From Apostichopus japonicus (taxonomy: Eukaryota; Echinodermata; Holothuroidea; Aspidochirotida; Stichopodidae): a stretch of 64,000 bases of DNA. This document shows, piece by piece, positions 51,673 through 59,280 of this stretch; the stretch's first letter is position 1; each line of letters opens with the position of its first letter. The position numbers and the translations under genes are program-made. The stretch spans positions 1,560,501-1,624,500 of the forward strand of contig NC_092581.1 in NCBI RefSeq assembly GCF_037975245.1, in the 5' to 3' direction. The notes below the pieces were generated by a model. That model saw nothing but the letters and a program-made list of their open reading frames with translations. It ran no database searches and had not been told where the DNA came from.

Positions 51673-53734
51673 GGGTGCCCACCTCACCGCGGCCATTCCG
51701 CCGGTGGGGGGGAGACTAACAAACTTCTCCCAGCAATGGGAATTTATTGGCGGGGACAAGTGGGTGTTGGACACAGTCAGACACGGGTACAAAATAGAAT
51801 TCTCCTCCAGCCCACCCTTCGGGGGCGGAGGAAGGCAGACACTCACATCCATGGACCCCGTCAAACGCTTAGCCCTAGAAGGGGAAATTCTGGCCCTGCT
51901 GGCCAAGCAGGCAATTACAAGAGTTCCGGAAGAGACGGGACCACTCTTCCGGTCCTCCTTTTTTCTGACCAAAAAACGGGACGGCACCTGGCGTCCCATT
52001 CTAAACCTAAAACCCCTGAACACAAAACACATCAGACCAAAACACTTCCGTATGGAGACCTTAAACTTAATATTACCCCTACTCAGAAAGGGCATGTGGG
52101 CGGCGACCGTAGACTTACGGGACGCCTACCTGCACATCTTGATACACAGAGAACACCGACGATTCCTAGCGTTCCGGTACGCAGAACAAGACTACCAGTT
52201 CCAGGCGCTCCCATTCGACCTAGCCACGGCTCCCAGAACCTTCACGAGAGTCGCGGGAGCAGTAGTCGCCTACCTCAAAAAAAGAGGGGTCACCCTCTAC
52301 GTATATCTAGACGACTGGTTGGTAGTAGGGAACAGCCTATCGGAAGCAACCAACAACGTCCACAAAACGCTCCAGACCCTTCAAGAACTGGGCTGGATCG
52401 TGAACCAGAAGAAATCACGGCCATCACCTTCCCAGACGATCCAGTTCCTCGGGGCCATACTGGACTTCACCACCGGGGTAGCCCGACCCTCAGAAGAAAG
52501 AGTCGCGGCAGTCAAGGCGACCACACAACAGATCTTGGCACACCGGGGGTCACCAACGGGGACATGGCTCCGGGCCCTGGGACTCATGGCCAGCCTCGTC
52601 GATATAGTGAGACTGTGCAGGCTACACATGCGACCTCTGCAACTGCACCTGCTGAGGTCCGCAGACCCTACAGACCCAGACAAAACAACGCTCATCTACA
52701 GGTCAGAGGAAGTCACCCAACACTTTCGATGGTGGCTCGACCCAAACAACTGGAGTTCAGGGGTACCCTTTGCGATACAGCTACCAATGACATCGATAAC
52801 GACGGACGCGTCACTGTCCGGATGGGGAGCTCATTGGAGCAATCGCACAGCATGGGGGACGTGGTCGCAAACAGAAAGATCTCTCCACATCAACATCCTG
52901 GAGATGATGGCGGTCAAAAGAGCCCTGGAAATTTTCAACGACCACGTACAGGGAACGATAACCACAATCTTCACCGACAACACGACAGTGGTGGCCTACA
53001 TCAATCGGCAGGGGGGCACCCGCTCAGAGAGACTGTGCCGACTCGCGTGGGAGGTGATAACAGCGGCCGAGGACTCCGGCATGATCCTACGGGCTTCCCA
53101 CATCGCAGGCAAGCTCAACGTGATGGCGGACGCCTTATCCAGGGGGCATATAGACCCCAACGAATGGTCTCTGGAACAGGAGACTTGCGACAGAATCTTT
53201 TCGATCTTCGGCAGGCCCACGATAGACCTGTTCGCAACACACAAGAACAACAAACTCCAGACCTTCTGTTCCAGACGATTCCACCCCCTGGCCTACCACA
53301 CGGACGCAATGTCCCTCTCCTGGGACCACATGGATGCGTACATCTTCCCGCCGCCGTGTATGATCGGACAAGTCCTCAGGAAAATTCGGAACTCCAAGGG
53401 CAGGTTCACACTAATAGCCCCGTTCTGGCCTCGCAGACCCTGGTTCGCCGAGATCCCCCAACTCCTCATGGACGTCCCAGTGAGTCTACCGGACAAGCCT
53501 CACCTACTGTCCCAGAGACAGGGAACTCTCTCCCACCCAGACATCAAGGGGTTACAATTAGTTGCCTGGAGGCTGTCCGGTCTTCCCTACGACAGAGTGG
53601 CTTTTCAGAAGCAGCTGCCGCGATGGCAGCCGACGCTAGAAGGGGAACGACCGCAGCGACTTACGATTCCCGTCTGCGGAAGTTCGACCAATGGTGCCGA
53701 CCGAGACAGATACTGCTGCCTGCTGCCTCTGTGA
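51629..53734 (+). CDS. Reverse transcriptase / RNase H, DIRS ORF2, copy 1
   Basis: 701 codons, starting 44 nt before the end of ORF1 in another frame. RT motifs: KKRDGTWRPILNLK (about 115-128), VDLRDAYLHI with catalytic Asp162, motif B LPFDLATAP (194-202) and YLDD (226-229). RNase H follows: TTDAS (Asp393), ILEMM (Glu425), FTDNT (Asp450) and SHIAGKLNVMADALSR (Asp501), a phrase typical of DIRS elements. Residues about 520-620 (DLFATHKN, SLSWD, APFWPRRPWF) match the segment conserved in DIRS polyproteins that has been likened to a DNA adenine methyltransferase; that is family knowledge, not shown here. Asp197 replaces the Gly of motif B found in copy 2, so activity is doubtful. It makes element cDNA from RNA. 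Confidence 0.95.
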   Translation: MTAPPLDQRSPPSPRGAHLTAAIPPVGGRLTNFSQQWEFIGGDKWVLDTVRHGYKIEFSSSPPFGGGGRQTLTSMDPVKRLALEGEILALLAKQAITRVPEETGPLFRSSFFLTKKRDGTWRPILNLKPLNTKHIRPKHFRMETLNLILPLLRKGMWAATVDLRDAYLHILIHREHRRFLAFRYAEQDYQFQALPFDLATAPRTFTRVAGAVVAYLKKRGVTLYVYLDDWLVVGNSLSEATNNVHKTLQTLQELGWIVNQKKSRPSPSQTIQFLGAILDFTTGVARPSEERVAAVKATTQQILAHRGSPTGTWLRALGLMASLVDIVRLCRLHMRPLQLHLLRSADPTDPDKTTLIYRSEEVTQHFRWWLDPNNWSSGVPFAIQLPMTSITTDASLSGWGAHWSNRTAWGTWSQTERSLHINILEMMAVKRALEIFNDHVQGTITTIFTDNTTVVAYINRQGGTRSERLCRLAWEVITAAEDSGMILRASHIAGKLNVMADALSRGHIDPNEWSLEQETCDRIFSIFGRPTIDLFATHKNNKLQTFCSRRFHPLAYHTDAMSLSWDHMDAYIFPPPCMIGQVLRKIRNSKGRFTLIAPFWPRRPWFAEIPQLLMDVPVSLPDKPHLLSQRQGTLSHPDIKGLQLVAWRLSGLPYDRVAFQKQLPRWQPTLEGERPQRLTIPVCGSSTNGADRDRYCCLLPL

Positions 53735-54636
53735 CACAGATAGCCGAGTTCCTCCTCTCACTCTTTGGAGAGGGGAAACAAGTCTCCACCATCAGGAATT
53801 ACAGGTCGGCCATCGCTGCCATCCACCAGGGCTTCCCAGATGGCTCCACACTGAGCAATAACCCGTACATTGCACAGCTCATCAAAGGCATGGCGAATCG
53901 TCGCCCACAGATCAGACGGCTAGCCCCCTCCTAGGGACTCTCAGCAGTGTTACATGCCCTGGCAGGACCACCATACGAACCAATGGCTAACGCCTCCCTG
54001 GCTGCCCTCACAAAAAAGACACTCTTCCTCGTCGCAGTGGCGTCAGCAAGAAGGAGGAGTTGCCTCCACGCCCTATCCACCAAGCAGAATCACATCAGAT
54101 TTGAGGGCCACGGGGTGAGGATGGTTCCAGACCCGTCATTTATTGCAAAGAACCAGACCTTGACCTTCCTGCCAGGAGACATTTTCATCCCGGAAATTAA
54201 GACCATGTCATCAGTAGCCGAGGACAAACGATGGTGTCCAGTCAGGGCACTGAAGTGGTACCTGAGCAAGACAGAGAAGTTAAGACAATCAACTTCTCTC
54301 TTCATCATACCACGACCACCCTACGCAGCGGCCTCCAAAGACACTCTATCCAGGTGGCTAGTAGAGATCATACGCCCGTTCACATCGGGGACCTCCCGAC
54401 CAAGGGCTCACGACGTCAGAGGGGTCGCGGCCTCTACAGCCCTATTCGCCGGCATCCCGATAGAGGACATACTCAAAGCAGCAGCGTGGAAAACTCCAAC
54501 TACGTTCGTCGCCTGCTACTTGACCGACACTTTACACGCCGAAGCGGCATTTGGTAGCGCGGTGATGCGAGGTCCGGTGGGTAACAGGTCCCACCCCTCG
54601 GGCCTCCCACCATCGGGCAGTGCCACTCGGTGCTAA
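53623..54636 (+). pseudogene. Tyrosine recombinase, DIRS ORF3, copy 1, nonsense mutation
   Basis: The frame overlaps the end of ORF2 by 112 nt; I chose the ATG at 53623 (MAADARRGTTAATYDSR). Upstream open sequence in this frame is a shadow of RT. The N-terminal half is a SAM-like core-binding domain (YDSRLRKFDQWC, IAEFLLSLF, NYRSAIAAIHQ). The catalytic half keeps the Arg box (SARRRSCLHAL, about 140-150), HDVRG (His263, Arg266), AAWKT (Trp289) and the nucleophile region CYL (Tyr299). A TAG at 53932-53934, where copy 2 has TGG, stops translation at codon 104, before all catalytic residues. The natural stop TAA (54634-54636) lies inside the internal complementary region. When intact, the enzyme inserts the circular cDNA. 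Confidence 0.92.
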
Positions 54637-54727
54637 GGTTGTGAGGAGACAGGTAAGCGAGGAGCGAAGTAAATATTCCAAAACTTACTGGTTTGGATAT
54701 TTACGAGTGACGAGCTTACCTGTCTCC
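54629..54727. repeat. Internal complementary region (circle-junction copy)
   Basis: 54629-54676 is the perfect reverse complement of the left outer end (48813-48860, 48 nt). 54671-54727 is the perfect reverse complement of the right outer end (55309-55365, 57 nt). The two overlap by 6 nt (AAATAT). In the DIRS replication model this region templates completion and joining of the ends into a circle. It overlaps the last 8 nt of the recombinase ORF. Confidence 0.95.
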
Positions 54728-55199
54728 ATTCCCGCCTCCCTCCCCCGAGAGGGTGGGGGGACACAGCCGGACGGAGGAGCGGTCGCTCGACTTGACTCAC
54801 GACTCCGAGCTTCACACCAGATAGACAGAACCACCATCCACCAGAGAGCCATCAACTAAGTCTATCGGTGAGTGTACCTATGTGTTTCCGTATGCGTTTG
54901 CGTACATAGTCTTCCACTTACGTTCTCACCTAAGTTGGTCTAAGGGTAACAAGTGGCGGACCGTAAATCTTTAGGCTCCTGTTAGTGTAAGGGGTAGTTC
55001 CGCCTGCAGGGTTCAGGAGAGTGTCCCCCCTTCCCGCTGCGCCGGGGAGGGTTACACTCCCCCCTGCTAGGAAGGCGTCAGTGAATTTTTTTGTTAGGGG
55101 TTCACTTTGGGAAGTTAACTCGACGGGGGTCGTTGGGGGTGGCCAGTCCTTGCCACCCCCACTCCCGCGTCCGTGAGGCCACTCTTCAGGAATGGTCTC
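54728..55199 (+). other. DIRS 3' non-coding segment, copy 1
   Basis: 472 bp between the internal complementary region and the right terminal repeat. GC-rich with G/C runs (GAGGGTGGGGGGACA) and no protein-coding signature. It belongs to the element. Its role is unknown, possibly the 3' UTR. Confidence 0.6.
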
Positions 55200-55322
55200 A
55201 TGAGAAAGGAGGAGGGACCGGAAGGGGGGTCCGGTCATAGAGGGCGCACAGTGTTATTTATTTACCAGGACTTTATAGGCACGGTAGAATGAGGTGCTAA
55301 GGTTGTGAGGAGACAGGTAAGC
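55200..55322 (-). repeat. Right inverted terminal repeat, copy 1
   Basis: Reverse complement of 48831-48953. A 43-bp outer extension (55323-55365, TCGTCACTCG to GGAATATTT) is unique to the right end and is matched by the internal complementary region. Confidence 0.93.
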
Positions 55323-55365
55323 TCGTCACTCGTAAATATCCAAACCAGTAAGTTTTGGAATATTT

Positions 55366-55700
55366 GCCATGATTAGGCATGTGAAAGTACATCTGATAAA
55401 AGGTACATCCAATAAAAATGAAAAAGAATAAAAGTTTTGTGAAATTTTCAAACTGATCATGTGATAAAATGCAACAATAGTTTTGCCAGACAGCTGTTCT
55501 TGTATATTCCTCTTGTACTAACTTCTGTATATTTTTTCTTCGTTTTGTTTAAAGAATCTCAACATGATAGTCTTCTAACTGCATGGCTTGCTGTGAGATT
55601 TGCCTCTCTGGTTGCATGGTATAACTAGTTGACCTTGAGGTCAACTTTGAAATTGGATTTGCTTCAAAGTCATCCACGAAGCTACCAGTCATGTTCTCAG
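55366..55700. other. Host sequence right of DIRS copy 1
   Basis: 335 bp of AT-rich host DNA, probably intron before the candidate exon at 55701. Confidence 0.4.
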
Positions 55701-55967
55701 TCTGCTACACGTACCTTACCGTGGCTCATTTTTGGCGCCACCACAGAAAGGAGCAGGCCGTGATGAAGGCCCTGCAGATGCACGGGGTGTTTCAGAGCGT
55801 GGCCTTCAGGAAGATCTTACAGGGTGACGAGGAGGGATGGAACCGGAAGACTACGAGGGCGTCAGAACTGTGCGAGGTTCAGGACGAGAGGGCAAAGTTC
55901 AGCCACTTTTCAAAGTACATCGAACCCAGCCTTGGAAAACAGATGGTGATCGTCAAACCCAAGGTTG
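55701..55967 (+). CDS. Candidate internal exon of an unidentified host gene
   Basis: A clearly GC-rich, stop-free block in AT-rich DNA. The likely acceptor is TTCTCAG (55694-55700); an alternative is CCACCACAG about 45 bp later. The likely donor is G then GTAACA (at 55968) or AAG then GTTGGT (at 55964). The frame encodes TYLTVAHFWRHHRKEQAV, ALQMHGVFQSVAFRKILQ and SKYIEPSLGKQMVIVKPK, with balanced amino acid use and third-position G/C bias. I do not recognise the family. The exon lies in the 3.2-kb host island between two DIRS copies, so the gene's introns may contain one or both. Other exons are not seen nearby. Confidence 0.5.
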
Positions 55968-56044
55968 GTAACATATTGTAATTATTATTTTGATTTTTTT
56001 ATATTTTTTTTGACATTAAGATGTTGAGATACTTGTATGAATGT

Positions 56045-56481
56045 AATAATAATAATAATAATAATAACAGAGATTTATAATGCGCACGTATCCACCCTAC
56101 AGGGTGCTCAAGGCGCTGATTATTACCCCTGGTCATTGGTAACTTGTCACACCCACACACCAAAGTGTGCACAATTCAATCAATCTCTCCTGGGGCACCA
56201 CAGTGCACCACAGCCACGTGTCCCCCGGGGGACTTCCCATAGGGTGCAGCCACAAACCGGCGCACGCAACTATAATTACAAGTTACCTCGCAGGTCCCCA
56301 TTTATACACCTGGGTGAAGAGAGGCAATGGAGATAAAGCGCCTTGCCCAAGGACACAACGCAATGATCTGGCCAGGGCTCGAACCTGTAATCCTTAGATC
56401 ACAAGTCCACTGCCTTAACCACTTGACCACAACGCCCTCCTTGTTGAATGGAGACTGGTAAGAGATCTACTGATTCAAAAA
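56045..56481 (-). mobile_element. tRNA-derived SINE, minus strand, (AAT)n tail
   Basis: Minus-strand relative of the SINE at 30498. Box B (GGTTCGAGCCC), the body with TTGTGTCCTTGGGCAAGGC and the 43 bp upstream of the tRNA-like head all match closely. The 3' end differs: it has GCGCCTTGAGCACCCTGT and CGCATTATAAATCTCTGTTA, ending in (TTA)n on the minus strand, seen as (AAT)n at 56045-56067. Such tails are often shared with a partner LINE. Confidence 0.88.
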
Positions 56482-56483
56482 TG

Positions 56484-56519
56484 TATTTTACTTCACTCCT
56501 CACTTACCTGTCTCCTCAA
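56484..56519 (+). repeat. Orphan DIRS-type terminus fragment
   Basis: TATTTTACTTCACTCCTCAC followed by TTACCTGTCTCCTCAA is close to the outer left end of the intact elements and abuts the SINE at 56481. Similarity stops after about 36 bp. Confidence 0.7.
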
Positions 56520-57544
56520 CATAAAAAATATGAAGATAAAAAACAGACCAAACTGTGAAACAAGCATGCAGAGGAAAGTGAAGCTCTGAGGAACTGGGCA
56601 CTACCTGGCCTAACAATGGATACAAAAATAGTATCCAAATGATATAGACCTGTACGCTGTTCAAAACTATTCCTTTCTGCCTTGTACCTCCTCCTGTTTT
56701 ACCACCCCCATAATGCACCAGCTGCCTTTTGTACTCTACCAAGTATCAGAGACTGAGATTTCTAGTGAGGGCCACATCAGACAATTTTGTGACTCAAGCC
56801 CTAGGCAGGTTTTCCTCATTCCTTAAAGAGTTCTTTTTGTCTCTTTTCTTTTTTGAAGAGAGAATCTATAGATCCCTCTTACCTCAGTGATAGAGAAAAT
56901 TAAAATGTACTAGCTCAAATTAAGTTCTGCTAGGAGTACCTATGAATATCTTCTTGTTGGTGTTACAGATTAATTTCTAAAGTTATAGCTGACCTGTAAA
57001 TAGGATGTAAGGTGAGAGGTTGGGTAAATGTGTAAACTGCTTTGATCCTGAGCAGAACAAAATAGTTTGAAATATGGGTTGAAAAACTTTTGATTTGTTT
57101 CTGAGCTTGGCCTAGTAACTAACCATTACATACTTTCACTGTATTTTTGTTCAATGTCTCGTTGACATATATCAGGTAGTTTGTAGTTGAGCTACTGCGT
57201 TCATTGCCGCTCTAGTATATAGAGAGTTACAGTACTTGGCAAGTTTCTCACGTCACTGACATAGTAGTGTGCACTGTACATATAAGCCTCTCATACTGAA
57301 TAAAGGATAGCCATTTCATCTTTGTGATGAGCAAGTAAACTCAGGTTTAGGTTCCAGTTAAACCTTTAAATGTCAAACAGTCAAACTAGGCTTGTAGCAG
57401 ATGGATACATTTCCAATGAAACGGCTCCCCGACACACATCCACTACGATTAAATATTAATAGTGTTGCATATTCGTCTGACTAAAAGATGTTTTCTGTCT
57501 GCACCTCATGAAAACCTGCAGTTAGAATGCATGTGGCTAAAAGC
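56520..57544. other. AT-rich non-coding sequence
   Basis: No gene supported. It may continue an intron of the gene with the exon at 55701. Confidence 0.4.
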
Positions 57545-57835
57545 CAGTGGACTTGTGATCTAAGGTTTGCAGGTTAGAGTCCTTGAGGCCAGCTCATTAC
57601 GTTGTGTCCTTGGACAATGCACTTTTTATCTCCATTGCCTCTCTTCACCCAGGTGTATAAATGAGGACCTAAGAGTTAAACTGTCAATTGGGCGGCGCTG
57701 TTTAGCTGCTGCCATGTTTAGTTTGACAGGTTATCATTGACAAGGGTAATATTGTGATGCGCCTTGAGCACCATTATCAGTGGATATGTCTGTGTTTCAT
57801 AAATCGTCAATAATGTTATTATTATTAATATTATA
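57545..57835 (+). mobile_element. Older tRNA-derived SINE copy
   Basis: Diverged relative of the other SINEs: GTGGACTTGTGATCTAAGGT, box B-like GGTTAGAGTCC, TTGTGTCCTTGGACAATGC and CACCCAGGTGTATAAATG. The 3' end is ATGCGCCTTGAGCACC with a (TTA)n tail. Box A and the 5' end are degraded, and part of the middle differs or is deleted. Confidence 0.8.
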
Positions 57836-58375
57836 TACGGATAGAATGCAAATATATGTATACATATGTACATATAGCATTCTTAGCAGATACATCTATA
57901 GTAGTTGACTGCCTTGCCTCCTGTTTGCCCCAAATATGTAACTCTTGACTGAAGTCGTTGTCATGAAGTGATATTGCTAGTTACTATAGTTACACCAGAA
58001 TGAACCTTCTTGTTATGGGAAGGTTACATTTATACTTTCACATGGAATAGTCCACTCTATTAGCGTGAGTGAATTTTCCATGGAAGCTGAAACATCGGCA
58101 TCCTAAATTATGATCAAACTTGTAGAAAAAGACCAAATTGGGAACAATTATTGAATTCTGTAAAAAAGCAAAATCCATAGCTATATTACTACAAGCTGGT
58201 GCAAGTAATTAAATAAAACCTCTAATGCAAGCATGCACAAGAAAATTTTTCTAAAAGGTAAAGTTTGGTTGGGCGTGGACTTTTGACCAAGACCTAGTAA
58301 ACTCACATCTATAACTGAATACTTACTTCTCACTCTAACTGAGAGATTTGGTTAAACACACACACAAATACTAAG
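57836..58375. other. AT-rich non-coding sequence
   Basis: No gene or recognisable element. Confidence 0.4.
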
Positions 58376-58546
58376 AAATTAGTGAGGTGTAAATGCTTTC
58401 ATGTAATTGAAGAAATAAAAAAACAATTCTCTCAAACTTAATGTAGTTGGGAATCATAAACTTCAAAAAAATTAGTGAGATGTAAATGCTTAAATGTAAT
58501 TGTGAAGAAATTATTAAAAAAAACTTAATGTAGTTGCGAATCATAA
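58376..58546. repeat. 93-bp tandem duplication at the DIRS copy 2 insertion point
   Basis: AAATTAGTGAGGTGTAAATG to ACTTAATGTAGTTGGGAATC occurs at 58376 and again from 58469 with small changes. The second unit is cut by DIRS copy 2 just after GAATCATAA, where the first unit continues with ACTTC. Confidence 0.85.
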
Positions 58547-58563
58547 TATTTACTTCGCTCCTC

Positions 58564-58686
58564 GCTTACCTGTCTCCTCACAACCTTAGCACCTCATTCT
58601 ACCGTGCCTATAAAGTCCTGGTAAATAAATAACACTGTGCGCCCTCTATGACCGGACCCCCCTTCCGGTCCCTCCTCCTTTTTCAT
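58564..58686 (+). repeat. Left inverted terminal repeat, copy 2
   Basis: Same sequence as 48831-48953 of copy 1 with no difference that I see. The partner repeat lies outside the window. Confidence 0.88.
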
Positions 58687-59280
58687 TCTACCATTCCAAG
58701 TGCCTACACGCATATTTTTCTTGTGGATAGTTTCCTTGGAAAATTGTCTTGGTTTTCTTCGACGATCGCCGGAAGTTTTTTAGCTTCGGATCTTTAGAAG
58801 TTTGACAGTCCTTTCCTGACCGATAAGTATCCTTTTTATCAAAAAGGGAGGGTTTTGGGGACTGTTTTCGTAGTGCGTTTCCTCCTCGGGTTGGTTTGCG
58901 GCGGGGTTAGCAGTTCCGCGAAACTGCCTAGGTTCCCGCCCTATTCCTCCCCACGCTATAGCGTGTTGTTGTTTTTGTGTTTTCTTAGCTTGTTTACTAG
59001 CTTTCTTCCCCCCAATTAGTTTCTCTCGTCCCCCTTTTGGGGATTCATATTGCTCACATATATTCACTCTTTTTCGTATGTATTTCTCGCTCTCTCATTT
59101 TTGTTTCAGCTTGCATTTTCATGTTAGGCCACCCCGTAGCGTTACCTTGTTTACCGTTGCTAGGTTACGCTACGCTCCACCTAAGCCTAATTCCCTCCCT
59201 AGTTCTCCCCTCTTACGTTAAGCTTCTATTGTTGTTCATTTATCACTAAGAAGTAATCTTCCTTAATCCGGTTATTCAGC
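58687..59280 (+). promoter_or_regulatory. 5' leader of DIRS copy 2
   Basis: Leader before the gag ATG at 59281. Nearly identical to copy 1 in its first half. The second half (about 58960-59240) carries many substitutions and a 1-bp indel. The 70-codon upstream frame (59037-59249) is kept in length but differs at about 7 residues from copy 1. Confidence 0.6.

Larger units (their letters stand above)
48813..55365 (+). mobile_element. DIRS1-like retrotransposon, copy 1, complete ends
   Basis: A 6.55-kb element with the full DIRS plan: left inverted terminal repeat, leader, Gag-like ORF, RT/RNase H ORF, tyrosine recombinase ORF, internal complementary region, right inverted terminal repeat. DIRS elements move through a circular DNA that a tyrosine recombinase inserts, so they lack the integrase and staggered-cut target duplication of LTR elements. 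No target duplication is seen: the left edge is ATTATATTTACTTC and the right edge GGAATATTTGCC. Only the ATATTT shared with the ends is common to both. Three lesions make it defective: the gag frameshift, the recombinase stop and the RT motif-B change. It is much GC-richer than the host DNA. Confidence 0.95.

Noticed and set aside
51427-52095. 222-codon minus-strand frame, also at 61103-61771 in copy 2
   Set aside because: It mirrors the gag end and RT start and is kept only because the plus-strand genes are alike; no independent motifs.
51736-53622. Long open frame upstream of the recombinase start in the same frame
   Set aside because: It overlaps RT/RNase H throughout and its translation has no domain character; the recombinase proper begins near 53623.
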